From: Rhodospirillales bacterium
Lineage (GTDB): Bacteria; Pseudomonadota; Alphaproteobacteria; Rhodospirillales; Shumkoniaceae
Direction of reading: 5' to 3'
Assembly (NCBI GenBank): GCA_018432935.1
Contig: JAHDSF010000024.1
Location: 62,001 to 126,000 of the forward strand
Length of the DNA: 64,000 nucleotides
Shown here: positions 15,654 to 24,580 of the stretch, one piece after another
Layout of the letters: each line of letters begins with the position of its first letter
How positions within the stretch are numbered: position 1 is the first letter of the stretch
Notes under the pieces: generated by a model
What the model saw: the letters and a program-made list of their open reading frames with translations, nothing else
What the model was told of the DNA's origin: nothing
Database searches by the model: none
Translations under genes and position numbers: made by a program

Positions 15654-17252
15654 TCACAGGTTCTCGTAGACGAAGTCGTCGAAGTCGGCGACCAGCCCGG
15701 TGCCCGAGAGGTCGTGGGCGGCCATGCCGATGAAGGTGCCGGTGAAGCTGCCGCGGAAGCCGCGCCCCGCCTCGTCCGACAGTACCGAGGCGTCGAGCGT
15801 CGGCCCGAGCGGCTGCCAGGGGCCGTCACCGGCGGCCCAGCGGAACTGCAGCACCACGCCGTCGATGTCGAGGCCGAGCCGGACCGGCCCCTCGGCCGGG
15901 ATCGGCAGCGGCTCCGGCAGGGCGTAGGCGAGCGTGCCGTCGGGCCAGACGCCGTTGCAGCTGAGGATCGTCAGCGCCCGCCCGCCGCGGTCCCCTCCGG
16001 TCACCGCCAGGTAGTGGAACTTACAGCGGCCGTAATAGGCGATCAGCCCGGCCATCTGCTGGAAGCTCTCGGGCGCGACCTCGACGGTGGTTTCCGCCCG
16101 CATCCGGAACGCAGTCTGGCGGCGGGCGACCAGCGCCTGCTCGTAGAAGCTGCCGACGCCCTCGCGGCCGAACAGGCGGAGGTGGCCGGGCCGCTCGGTC
16201 AGGCTGAACAGGCGCTCCGGGTATGGCGTGCGCAGCCACTGGAAGGGGGCCGGCAGCTCGGGCTCGTCGAAGTCGAACCGGGTGGGCTCGGGCGCCGCAG
16301 GGGCGATTTCGGCGCCGCGCGGCGTCTCGACCTCGGCGAACGGCACCACGCCGCCGCCGGCCAGCCGCAGCCAGCCGTCCTCGTTCCACACCACCTTCTG
16401 GATCGCCGTCTCGCGCCCGAGGGGGCAGCGGCGAACGCCGGGAAGCGGGCGGCCGCACAGATGGACCAGGTAGAGCTCGCCCTGCGGCGTTTCGACCAGC
16501 GAGGCGTGCCCGGCCTTCTGCAGCGGCGCCTCGGGCGCGAACCGCGAGGTCAGCATGTGGCCGACGGGGTCGGTCTCGTAGGGACCTTCGATGGTCTTCG
16601 AGCGGGCCACGGTGACCGCATGGCCGTAGCCGGTGCCGCCCTCGGCGACCATCAGGTAGTACCAGCCGCCGCGCCGGTAGAGGTGCGGGCCCTCGGTGAA
16701 GTCGGCCGCGGTGCCGCGGTAGATATTGCGGGGCTCGCCGACCAGGCGGCGTTCGGCGGGCGAGTATTCCTGCAGCACGATGCCGGCGAAGGCGGTCGGG
16801 TTGCGGCGGTAGTCCCAGAGCTGGTTGACCAGCCACTTGCGCCCGTCCTCGTCATGGAACAGCGAAGGGTCGAAGCCGCTCTTGTTGAGAAACACGGGAT
16901 CCGACCACGGCCCCTCGATCGCCGGCGCGGTGACCAGGTAGTTGTAGATGTCCCGCATGTCCCCGTCGCCGCGGCGCATGTCGGTGTAGATCAGCCAGAA
17001 CAGGCCGTCGGCGTGACTGAGGCAGGGCGCCCAGACGCCGGCGGAATCGACCTCGCCCCGCATGTCGAGCTGGGCGGCCCGGTTCAACGGGCGCATCACC
17101 AGCCGCCAGTTGGCGAGATCGCGCGAGTGATGGATCTGGACCCCGGGATACCACTCGAAGGTCGACGTCGCGATGTAGTAGTCGTCGCCGACCCGGCAGA
17201 TGGAGGGATCGGGGTTGAAGCCCGGCAGGATCGGATTGCGGATCGACGCCAT
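15654..17252 (-). CDS. Glycoside hydrolase family 43 (beta-xylosidase type)
   Basis: 532 residues, the size of two-domain GH43 xylosidases. The five-bladed propeller begins NPILPGFNPDPSICRVGDDY with the catalytic base Asp15; the pKa-modulating Asp128 is in KSGFDPSLFHDEDG and the general acid Glu187 in DFTEGPHLYRR. From about residue 320 a beta-sandwich domain follows (TEPR-like FDEPELPAPFQWLRTPY). There is no signal peptide, so it acts in the cytoplasm on imported xylo- or arabino-oligosaccharides, possibly after uptake by the sugar transporter at 3981. Confidence 0.93.
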   Translation of the reverse strand: MASIRNPILPGFNPDPSICRVGDDYYIATSTFEWYPGVQIHHSRDLANWRLVMRPLNRAAQLDMRGEVDSAGVWAPCLSHADGLFWLIYTDMRRGDGDMRDIYNYLVTAPAIEGPWSDPVFLNKSGFDPSLFHDEDGRKWLVNQLWDYRRNPTAFAGIVLQEYSPAERRLVGEPRNIYRGTAADFTEGPHLYRRGGWYYLMVAEGGTGYGHAVTVARSKTIEGPYETDPVGHMLTSRFAPEAPLQKAGHASLVETPQGELYLVHLCGRPLPGVRRCPLGRETAIQKVVWNEDGWLRLAGGGVVPFAEVETPRGAEIAPAAPEPTRFDFDEPELPAPFQWLRTPYPERLFSLTERPGHLRLFGREGVGSFYEQALVARRQTAFRMRAETTVEVAPESFQQMAGLIAYYGRCKFHYLAVTGGDRGGRALTILSCNGVWPDGTLAYALPEPLPIPAEGPVRLGLDIDGVVLQFRWAAGDGPWQPLGPTLDASVLSDEAGRGFRGSFTGTFIGMAAHDLSGTGLVADFDDFVYENL

Positions 17253-17369
17253 GGTATCGTTCCTCCTCTGGCGTGTCGTTCCGGCCAGGATAGCGCCGGG
17301 AAGGCGGCCTCGGCCATAGGCTGAACGATCGTCGCGGGCGTTCGGGAGGGCCTTCGCGTCCCAAACGGG

Positions 17370-17415
17370 TGGACATCCCCGCCAAGCGGCCTATCTATAA
17401 GACAGCCGGCCTGTC
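17370..17415 (+). promoter_or_regulatory. Putative promoter and inverted repeat upstream of the trehalose-phosphate synthase
   Basis: TGGACA (17370-17375), a 16-base spacer and TATCTA (17392-17397) resemble a sigma-70 promoter. An inverted repeat GACAG-N5-CTGTC (17401-17415) covers the expected start point and could be an operator. The same interval must also hold the promoter of the divergent GH43 gene. Confidence 0.3.
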
Positions 17416-17524
17416 CTGGGGGGGCGTGGTGATGGGGCGGCGACCCCTGCGTTTGCCGGATCGCGAGAAGCCTTCACAATCGACGTGATCCTTCCTGCCA
17501 AGAACAGAAACTGAAGGAGGGGCT

Positions 17525-17602
17525 GTGATCACCTTGTCCGAGGCGGCTCAAGGGCGCCATATCCGTTCTGCGTGGCGATTCGGCTCGTCCGAGCCCGTCT
17601 AG
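17525..17602 (+). CDS. 25-residue leader ORF in frame with the trehalose-phosphate synthase gene
   Basis: A GTG preceded by the excellent site AAGGAGG (17514-17520) opens a 25-codon frame (ITLSEAAQGRHIRSAWRFGS...) that ends in TAG at 17600-17602. The synthase ATG follows 6 bases later in the same frame and has no Shine-Dalgarno of its own. It may be a leader peptide for coupled re-initiation, or the true N-terminus of the synthase interrupted by an amber codon. Confidence 0.4.
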   Translation: MITLSEAAQGRHIRSAWRFGSSEPV

Positions 17603-17608
17603 CACGCC

Positions 17609-19876
17609 ATGAGGCTGTTCCTCAGACTAGCTCTGCCGCTGGTGCTGGCGCTGGGCGCCACCGGCTATCTGGTCGCCCCGCTGGTCGATCATCTGGTCGG
17701 ACGCTGGTTCCAGCAGGACGTGGAGCTGCGTTCCCAGCTCGTCTTCAATGCGACCCGGGACTCGCTGGTCGGGCTCGCCCGGAGCGGCGCCCGCGCCGAA
17801 ATGGAATCTCTCTTCCGGCGGGCGGCCGAAGACGAACGCCTGCTGGCGATGGGCCTGTGCAGCCCCGGAGGGACGCTCGAGGTCACCTCCGCCAACTGGC
17901 CCCGGCTGGTCGGATGCCCAGGCCTGGAAGGCACTGCCGATGCCGCCGCGGCGCCCTTCTACAAGGTCACGCGGCTGGCCGGAGGGCCGGTCCTGCTCGC
18001 CGCGTTCCCGCTCGCGGCAGGCGCGGAACGCCTCGGCACCGTGGTCGTCCTTCACGACCTCGGTTTCATGGAGCGACGAGGGATCGATACCCGGATCCTG
18101 CTCATCGTCCTTCTTGCCGGCGTAGGGCTGCTCTCGCTCGCCATCACGGTGGTCGTGGCGCGCTTCACCCTGCGCCGCTGGGCGACCTCGATCCGCGACA
18201 TCCTGCGCTCGGGCACCGGCCAGCGGGCGCCGCGGGCCGGGCCCGAGATGGGACCCGTGGTCGGCGAGATCAGGCAGCTGCTGCGGGACCTCGACCTGTC
18301 CGGAGGCACGGTCGCCGGCATCCACGTCGACTGGTCCCCCGCCACCCTGCGCCGGGTCATCGACAGCGAACTGCCTGGGGCCGAGGTGATCGTGGTCTCC
18401 AACCGGGAGCCCTACATCCATCATCGCGGCGAGGACGGCTCGATTTCGATCCAGCGTCCGGCGAGCGGGCTCGTCACCGCGCTCGAGCCGATCACCAGGG
18501 CCTGCGGCGGAACCTGGATCGCGCACGGCAGCGGCAACGCCGACCGCGACGTCGTCGATCGCAAAGACCGTGTCGCAGTGCCGCCGGGAGCCCCTGCCTA
18601 TTCGCTGCGCCGGGTCTGGCTGACCGAGGAGGAGGAGGAAGGCTACTACTACGGGTTCGCCAACGAGGGCCTATGGCCGCTGTGCCACATCTCGTTCGTC
18701 CGCCCGGCGTTTCGCGAGAGCGACTGGAGCTACTACGTGGCGGCCAATCGGAAGTTCGCGGACGCGGTGGTCGAGGAGGCCAAGACCGACGCCCCGATCG
18801 TGCTGGTGCAGGACTACCATTTCGCCCTGCTGCCGCGCATGGTCCGGGAGCGGCTTCCCAATGCGATCATCGTCAGCTTCTGGCACATCCCATGGCCGAA
18901 CGCCGAGCTGTTCAGCATCTGCCCCTGGCGGGAGGAGATGCTGGACGGGTTGCTGGGGAGCTCGATCATCGGCTTTCACACCCGGTTCCACTGCAACAAC
19001 TTCATCGAGACCGTCGACCGCTTCGTCGAATGCCATATCGACCGCGAGCATTCGAGCGTGTCGATCGCCGGCCACCCGACCCTGGTGCGAGCCTATCCGA
19101 TCTCGATCGAATGGCCGCCGGAGCCGCTCGTCGACCAGCCGCCGGTCGAGGTCTGCCGAACCGCGGTCCGCAAGCGGTACGGGCTGAGCCCCGAAACCAG
19201 GCTCGGCGTCGGCGTCGAGCGCTTCGACTTCACCAAAGGCATTCCTGACCGGCTGCGGGCGGTCGAGCGCCTGTTCGAGAACCACCCCGAATGGATCGGC
19301 AGGTTCGTATTCCTGCAGGTGGCCGCGCCGACCCGCACCAGACTGCCCGCCTACCAGGCGATCCAGGCCGAGACCGCCGCCGTCGCCGCCGAGATCAACG
19401 AGCGGTTCGGCCGCGACGGCTACCAGCCGATCCTGCTGGTCCAGACTCACCACGAACCGCGGGAGGTCTACGAGCTTTTCCGGGCCGCCGACCTCTGCAT
19501 CGTCAGCAGCCTGCACGACGGCATGAACCTGGTGGCAAAGGAGTTCGTGGCCGCCCGCGACGACGAGCAGGGGGTCCTGATCCTCAGCACCTTTGCCGGC
19601 GCCTCGCGCGAGCTTCTGGAAGCGTTGATCGTCAACCCGTACGACCTCGAGGGCACCGCTCGGGCGGTCCACCAGGCTCTGCGCATGCCGCAGGAGGATC
19701 AGACCGAGCGGATGCGGCTGATGCGAGCGATGGTGCGCGATAACAACGTCTTCCGCTGGGCCAGCCGCATGCTTCTCGAGGCTGCGCGAATCCGCAAGCG
19801 CGACCGCATCGCGGACCTCGTCGGGACCATCGCCGAGGAGGAGCAGGCCGGCAAGTCGCAGGGCACCAGGCGCTGA
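17609..19876 (+). CDS. otsA: Membrane-anchored trehalose-6-phosphate synthase (GT20) with sensor-like N-terminus
   Basis: 755 residues, against about 470 for a normal OtsA. Residues 1-25 form a membrane segment, about 26-155 a periplasmic domain, and about 160-182 a second membrane segment (LIVLLAGVGLLSLAITVVVA). A HAMP-like linker leads into the GT20 catalytic domain from about residue 260. Catalytic motifs are intact: IVVSNREPYIHHRGEDG, VLVQDYHFALLPRMV, IVSFWHIPWPNAELF and the UDP-sugar loop GVERFDFTKGIPDRL. It makes trehalose-6-phosphate from UDP-glucose and glucose-6-phosphate at the inner membrane. No OtsB-type phosphatase gene is adjacent. Confidence 0.88.
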   Translation: MRLFLRLALPLVLALGATGYLVAPLVDHLVGRWFQQDVELRSQLVFNATRDSLVGLARSGARAEMESLFRRAAEDERLLAMGLCSPGGTLEVTSANWPRLVGCPGLEGTADAAAAPFYKVTRLAGGPVLLAAFPLAAGAERLGTVVVLHDLGFMERRGIDTRILLIVLLAGVGLLSLAITVVVARFTLRRWATSIRDILRSGTGQRAPRAGPEMGPVVGEIRQLLRDLDLSGGTVAGIHVDWSPATLRRVIDSELPGAEVIVVSNREPYIHHRGEDGSISIQRPASGLVTALEPITRACGGTWIAHGSGNADRDVVDRKDRVAVPPGAPAYSLRRVWLTEEEEEGYYYGFANEGLWPLCHISFVRPAFRESDWSYYVAANRKFADAVVEEAKTDAPIVLVQDYHFALLPRMVRERLPNAIIVSFWHIPWPNAELFSICPWREEMLDGLLGSSIIGFHTRFHCNNFIETVDRFVECHIDREHSSVSIAGHPTLVRAYPISIEWPPEPLVDQPPVEVCRTAVRKRYGLSPETRLGVGVERFDFTKGIPDRLRAVERLFENHPEWIGRFVFLQVAAPTRTRLPAYQAIQAETAAVAAEINERFGRDGYQPILLVQTHHEPREVYELFRAADLCIVSSLHDGMNLVAKEFVAARDDEQGVLILSTFAGASRELLEALIVNPYDLEGTARAVHQALRMPQEDQTERMRLMRAMVRDNNVFRWASRMLLEAARIRKRDRIADLVGTIAEEEQAGKSQGTRR

Positions 19877-19892
19877 GGGCGCCTTCCCCGGC

Positions 19893-20771
19893 TCAACCGC
19901 AGGGCGGGAAACGGTTGAGCGGGATCTTGAGGTACGACACGCCGTTTGCCTCCGGCTCGGGCAGCCGGCCGCCCCGAATGTTGACCTGCAACGCTTCCAG
20001 CATCAGCGCCGGCAGCGGCAGCGTGGCGTCCCGCTCCCGGCGCCTGGCGACGAACTGCTCCTCGGTGACGCCATCGTGCAGATGGATGTTGTCGCGGCGC
20101 TGCTCGGCCACGGTCGACATCCAACGCGGCTTGCGTCCACCCGGCATGTAGTCATGGCCCGTGAAGATCCGGGTTTCAGGCGGCAACGAGAGAATGCGAC
20201 GGACGGTGCGGTAGAGCTGGCAGGCGTCGCCGCCGGGGAAATCGGCCCGGGCCGTGCCCCCGTCCGGCATGAAGAGGGTGTCGTGCACGAACGCGGCATC
20301 GCCGATGAGGTAGGTGACCGAAGCCGCCGTATGGCCGGGCGAGAACATCACCTCGGCGTCGATCGTCCCGATCCGGAACCGGTCGCCGTCCTTGAACAGC
20401 CGGTCCCACGGCGAACCGTCGGCGGGCAGATCCGGCAGGTTGTAGATTTCCTTCCAGATGCCCTGGACCGCGACCACCCTTTCCCCGATCGCCATCGGTG
20501 CGCCGAGCCGCTCCTTCAGATAGGCGGCGGCGGACAGGTGATCGGCGTGGGGATGAGTGTCGAGGATCCATTCGACCGCGAGCTTCCGCTCGGCAATGAA
20601 GGCGAGCATCCGGTCGGCGAAGCCGGTCGAGACCGTCCGCGCGCTGCGGTCGAAGTCGAGCACCGGATCGATGATCGCACAGCGCCCGGAGGCCGTGTCC
20701 GCGGTCACGTAGGCGACGCTGTTCGTCGCCTCGTGGAAAAAGCCCGTCACCTCTGGACGTTGGTCGGACAT
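19893..20771 (-). CDS. Metallo-beta-lactamase fold hydrolase, ETHE1/persulfide-dioxygenase-like
   Basis: 292 residues. The metal motif is ILDTHPHADHLSAA (His73, His75, Asp77, His78), with further ligands in SPGHTAASVTYLI and a Asp in FVHDTLFMPDGG; RIFTGHDYMPGG follows. This is the ETHE1/Blh subfamily, whose members use one Fe(II) to oxidise glutathione persulfide to sulfite, or act as glyoxalase II. Unlike many Blh proteins there is no rhodanese domain. The ribosome site ACGGAGGGAAGCG supports the start. It ends 16 bases from the convergent synthase gene. Confidence 0.85.
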   Translation of the reverse strand: MSDQRPEVTGFFHEATNSVAYVTADTASGRCAIIDPVLDFDRSARTVSTGFADRMLAFIAERKLAVEWILDTHPHADHLSAAAYLKERLGAPMAIGERVVAVQGIWKEIYNLPDLPADGSPWDRLFKDGDRFRIGTIDAEVMFSPGHTAASVTYLIGDAAFVHDTLFMPDGGTARADFPGGDACQLYRTVRRILSLPPETRIFTGHDYMPGGRKPRWMSTVAEQRRDNIHLHDGVTEEQFVARRRERDATLPLPALMLEALQVNIRGGRLPEPEANGVSYLKIPLNRFPPCG

Positions 20772-20957
20772 CGCTTCCCTCCGTGGCCGGCAGCGCCGGC
20801 GCGTGTCGTTGCCGGGCTCCCCCCCATCTCAACGTGGAGGGCTGGAACGCAGGATCAATTCGCCTCTTGGGGTGGCGCTTGCGGAAAACGGGAATGCAGT
20901 CACATCGGCCGCAAGCCGCGAGGGCGGGTCCGGCCCCTCGACCGCTCCGCCCTAAGG

Positions 20958-21674
20958 TCAGCCGCTGTCCCGCGACAGGGCCTTTGCGGTTTCGGCGACG
21001 AGAGGTCCGATCCGCTCGGGAACGGGCGCCAGGCGGGAGTCTTCCCAGGAGACGCCGATCGCGGCGATCTCGCCGCCCTTGCGGATCGGCGCGGCGACCG
21101 ACAGAAGCCTCGGGTCGAGCTCGCGATCCTCGATCACCCAACCTCTTGCCCTGCTCGCCTCGATCTCGAGCAGAAGGACCTCCGGGTTGGTGATCGTGGC
21201 CGCCGTGCGGGGAGCGAACAGGATGGTGTGGACGAACCACGCCAGCTCGCCTTCGGCCATCGCCATGAGCAGCGCCTTGCCAAAGGCCGAGCAGTAGAGC
21301 GGCAGCCGCTGGCCGAGCGTCATCGGCGCGCCGGCAGGCCGGCAGGCGGCGACGCAGAGGGCCGCGTCCTCACGGAGGAAGGCCAGGCCGGCGGCCAGGC
21401 CGATGTGCCGCGAAAGCCGCGACAGGACCGACTGCGCCGCGATCATGAGCTTGAGATCGGCAAGGCTGGCCTCGTGAAGGGCCAAGCCGTCGACGGCGGC
21501 GTAGCCGCGGTCGCGCGGCTCGGCATAGCCCTGCCGCACCAGGGTGGCCAGCACCCGGCCGATCACGGGCTTGGCCAAGCCGAGGTGGGAGGCGATCGCA
21601 TCCGCCGCCACCTCTTCGCGCTGCCGCGCCAGCACCTCGAGGACTTCGGCCGCCCGCTGGACCGACCGAGCCAT
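20958..21674 (-). CDS. IclR-family transcriptional regulator
   Basis: 238 residues. The N-terminal winged HTH (AAEVLEVLARQREEVAADAI, LGLAKPVIGRVLATLVRQGY) is followed by the IclR effector domain (LRLPLYCSAFGKALL-like stretch GQRLPLYCSAFGKALLMAMA, and RARGWVIEDRELDPRLLSVA). It is the last gene of the aldolase-TRAP operon, 7 bases after dctM, with a GAGGAG ribosome site. Its likely effector is the TRAP substrate or its breakdown product, and its likely target the operator near 25400; both are inferred. Confidence 0.9.
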   Translation of the reverse strand: MARSVQRAAEVLEVLARQREEVAADAIASHLGLAKPVIGRVLATLVRQGYAEPRDRGYAAVDGLALHEASLADLKLMIAAQSVLSRLSRHIGLAAGLAFLREDAALCVAACRPAGAPMTLGQRLPLYCSAFGKALLMAMAEGELAWFVHTILFAPRTAATITNPEVLLLEIEASRARGWVIEDRELDPRLLSVAAPIRKGGEIAAIGVSWEDSRLAPVPERIGPLVAETAKALSRDSG

Positions 21675-21681
21675 CGTCTCC

Positions 21682-22959
21682 TCAGCCCATGAGGAGGGCG
21701 GGCAGCCAGGTGCTGAGCACGGGAAAGACCGAGATCAGGATCAGCACCAGGACGTTCGCGCACAGGAAGGGCGCCGCGCCGCGGAAGACGTTGACGACGC
21801 TGAGACCCGAGATCTGCGAGCAGACGTTGAGGCACATCCCCACAGGCGGCGTGACCAGACCGACCGCAAGGCCCGTGATCAGCACCGCGCCGAACTGGAT
21901 CGGCGACACCCCGAGCAGCTTCAGCGCCGGCAGGAAGATCGGCGTCAGCAGCAGGATCGCCGGGCTGACGTCGACGACGAAGCCCACCGCCAGGATGATC
22001 ACCGCCACCATCAGCAGGGCGGCGGTCGGCGTCAACGCCATCTGGGCGAACAGCAGCCCGACCACCTCGGTCACGTGCTCGAGCGCCAGGATCCAGGTGA
22101 AGATGCCGCAGAAGGCGATGATGATCATGACGTTGGCGCTGCTGAGAATGGCTTCCCGGAACAGCCCGGGAAGATCGGCCAGCGTCAGTCCCTTGTAGAA
22201 GAACATGCCGACCAGCAGCGCGTAGACGGCGCCGATGGCGGCGGATTCGGTAGCAGTGGTGATTCCCGACACGACCGAGCCGACCACGATCAGCGGCATG
22301 GCAAGGGCGGGAATGGCCTGGATCGAGGAGCGACCCACCTCGGCCCAGGAGAGGTCGACCTCCTCGCGCGGGTAGCAGCCGCGGTGGGCGACGACCAGGG
22401 TGATCGCCATCATGAACACGCCGACCATGACGCCGGCGATGAGCCCGCCGAGGAACAGCCGGCCCACGGATTCCGACGCGACGAAGGCATAGATGACCAT
22501 CGGAATGCTGGGCGGGATGATCATGCCCATGGTCGAGGACGCCGCGATCAGTCCGGTCGCAATCCGGGGCGGATAGCCCTTGTCCTTCATGGCCGGGATC
22601 ATGACTTGGCCGATCGAGGCGGCGTCCGACACCGACGAACCCGAAATGCCGCCAAAGATCATGCTGGCCATCACGCTGACCAGGCCGAGCCCGCCGCGCA
22701 GCCGTCCGACGAACACCATGCAGAAGCCGATCAGCCGCCCGGTCAGCCCGCCGTGGTTCATGAAATGCCCCATGACGACGAACAGGGGCAGCGAGATCAT
22801 GACCGACGAATCCATCCCCGCGAACACCCGCGCAGGAAGCACCGGGATCAGATCGGGATGATAGGTCAGGAAATAGAGCAGGCCGGACACGCCCATCGAG
22901 AAGCCGATGGGCACCTCGATGACGAGGAGAAGGATCAGACTGCCGACGAGCACGAGCAT
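21682..22959 (-). CDS. dctM: TRAP transporter large permease
   Basis: 425 residues with about 12-13 membrane spans and family motifs IEVPIGFSMGVSGLLYFLT, FGGISGSSVSDAASIGQVMI (the GGISGS sodium-site region) and GLVTPPVGMCLNVCSQIS. It is the channel subunit of a sodium-coupled tripartite transporter for organic acids. It starts 3 bases after the dctQ stop and is followed by iclR after 7 bases. Confidence 0.95.
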   Translation of the reverse strand: MLVLVGSLILLLVIEVPIGFSMGVSGLLYFLTYHPDLIPVLPARVFAGMDSSVMISLPLFVVMGHFMNHGGLTGRLIGFCMVFVGRLRGGLGLVSVMASMIFGGISGSSVSDAASIGQVMIPAMKDKGYPPRIATGLIAASSTMGMIIPPSIPMVIYAFVASESVGRLFLGGLIAGVMVGVFMMAITLVVAHRGCYPREEVDLSWAEVGRSSIQAIPALAMPLIVVGSVVSGITTATESAAIGAVYALLVGMFFYKGLTLADLPGLFREAILSSANVMIIIAFCGIFTWILALEHVTEVVGLLFAQMALTPTAALLMVAVIILAVGFVVDVSPAILLLTPIFLPALKLLGVSPIQFGAVLITGLAVGLVTPPVGMCLNVCSQISGLSVVNVFRGAAPFLCANVLVLILISVFPVLSTWLPALLMG

Positions 22960-22962
22960 GAC

Positions 22963-23484
22963 CTACCTCGATCCGGCAACGGGCCGAGCCGCCACCGCGG
23001 CGACGATGCGGGTAACGCAGAACAGGACGGTCAGGGCGCAGCCGGCCGGCACCGCGATCTCGAGCACCGCTTCCGGGATGTGCATCACGGGATGCTCGCT
23101 GCCGCCGACGCTTGCGATCCAGTCCAGGCTGTACTTGAACAGCGCGGCGTGCAGCACGCCGACCACGACCAGCGTGAACACCTGCAGCCAGTGCCGCACG
23201 TGCGGCGAAAGGTGCATGGCGAAGACATCGATCGTGATGTGCTTGCCGCGCGCCACCTCGACCGCCGAACCGATCGCAGTGGTGTAGATGAACAGCATCA
23301 CCGTCGCCTCGTTGCCGCCGACGATGGTCGAATTGAACAGATAGCGCAGAACGACGAGCAGCACGACCAGGCCGAAGATGACCATGAACGTGAGCGTCAG
23401 AAGGTACTCCATCCCGCGCGCGACCAACCGCTCCAGCCTCAGCGCGGCCGTCTCGAGGGCGTCGTGCGGTTCGCGAGCGCTCAT
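22963..23484 (-). CDS. dctQ: TRAP transporter small permease
   Basis: 173 residues, four membrane spans (for example LLTLTFMVIFGLVVLLVVLR and LQVFTLVVVGVLHAALFKYS), with the family-typical helix-2 segment containing ATVMLFIYTTAIGSAVEVAR and GKHITIDVFA. It stabilises and completes the membrane unit with DctM. The start is set by GGAGGAAGGCC upstream. Confidence 0.93.
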   Translation of the reverse strand: MSAREPHDALETAALRLERLVARGMEYLLTLTFMVIFGLVVLLVVLRYLFNSTIVGGNEATVMLFIYTTAIGSAVEVARGKHITIDVFAMHLSPHVRHWLQVFTLVVVGVLHAALFKYSLDWIASVGGSEHPVMHIPEAVLEIAVPAGCALTVLFCVTRIVAAVAARPVAGSR

Positions 23485-23550
23485 GGCCTTCCTCCACCGT
23501 GAAGAAGAGGGCGGCGGCGGTTCGCTTCCGCCGCCGCGCTTGACGTCCGA

Positions 23551-24540
23551 CTACTTGGCGGCCTTGAGGGCAGCCTCGATCTCCGTCTGGGTGAAGGTGC
23601 CGTCCTTGACGTAGGCGTCCCACACCGGCTTCACCTTCGCCACGAACTTGGCGTGGTTCTGCGCGGTTACGACGTTGACCTTCATGTTCTTCTTCAGCGT
23701 CTCGAGATAGTTCGCCTCCGACGCCAGCCAGTTGGTGTCGCTCCACTCCATCGCGGCCTTGGCGGCCTTGTCGAATGCGGCCTTGAGGTCGGCGGGCAGC
23801 GACTGGTACCACTTCAGGTTGACCAGGAACGGATCCGGATGGATCTGATAGTTGACCACCGACAGGTACTGCTGGGCCTCGTAGAACTTCATCTCGGCGA
23901 TGTTGGAGGGCGGGTTCTCCTGGCCGTCGACGACGCCCATCTTGAGCGCCATGTAGGTCTCGCCGTACGGGATCGACTGCGGGTTGGCGCCCAGCGCCTG
24001 GATCGTCTTGACGATGGTCTCGATCGGGGGAGTGCGGATCTTCAGCCCCGCCACGTCCTCGGGCGTCACGAGCGGCTTCTTGCTGTTGGTGATCTGGCGG
24101 AAGCCGCCGGCCACGCCGGTGGCCGGGATATAATAGCCGTTCTGCTCGGCATGCTTGGCGATCTGCTTGCCGAAGTCGCTGCGCATCGCCTTGAGCACGC
24201 CGTTGATGTCGTCGAACAGGAACGGCAGGGTGTAGATCAGGAACTTCTTGTTGGCCTTGGCAAAGGCGCCGCCGCGGGTCCCCTGCAGGGTGCCCATCTT
24301 GACCATGTCGGTCAGTTCGCCCTCATTGCCCAGCGCCCCGGCCCCGAAGACCTCGACCTTGATGCGGCCGTTGGTCGCTTTCTCGAGGTCGGCCTTGAAC
24401 ATCTCCATCGACTTGTGGCGGACGTGGGTGGCTGGCTGGGCATGAGCGAACTTGAACGTGAAGTCCGCCGCCGAGGCCGGCAGAGCCATCGTCAGTCCCA
24501 GGACGGACGCACAGGCGAGTTTCAGCAGTGTTCTTGGCAT
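23551..24540 (-). CDS. dctP: TRAP transporter solute-binding protein
   Basis: 329 residues with a Sec signal peptide (RTLLKLACASVLGLTMALPA, cleavage at ASA-ADF). DctP family motifs include KFAHAQPATHVRHKSMEMFK, GLKIRTPPIETIVKTIQALG with the conserved substrate-carboxylate arginine, and VVDGQENPPSNIAEMKFYE. It captures a carboxylate in the periplasm for DctQM. The neighbouring aldolase suggests a 2-keto-3-deoxy sugar acid, aldonate or aromatic-pathway diacid as ligand. Confidence 0.94.
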   Translation of the reverse strand: MPRTLLKLACASVLGLTMALPASAADFTFKFAHAQPATHVRHKSMEMFKADLEKATNGRIKVEVFGAGALGNEGELTDMVKMGTLQGTRGGAFAKANKKFLIYTLPFLFDDINGVLKAMRSDFGKQIAKHAEQNGYYIPATGVAGGFRQITNSKKPLVTPEDVAGLKIRTPPIETIVKTIQALGANPQSIPYGETYMALKMGVVDGQENPPSNIAEMKFYEAQQYLSVVNYQIHPDPFLVNLKWYQSLPADLKAAFDKAAKAAMEWSDTNWLASEANYLETLKKNMKVNVVTAQNHAKFVAKVKPVWDAYVKDGTFTQTEIEAALKAAK

Positions 24541-24580
24541 GATTCCTACCTCCGGTTTTCCAGTCTTTGTGAACAGAACG

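Noticed and set aside
21544..23502. Plus-strand open frame of 652 codons opposite dctM and dctQ
   Set aside because: The product is Asp/His/Arg-rich noise and overlaps two strong TRAP genes.
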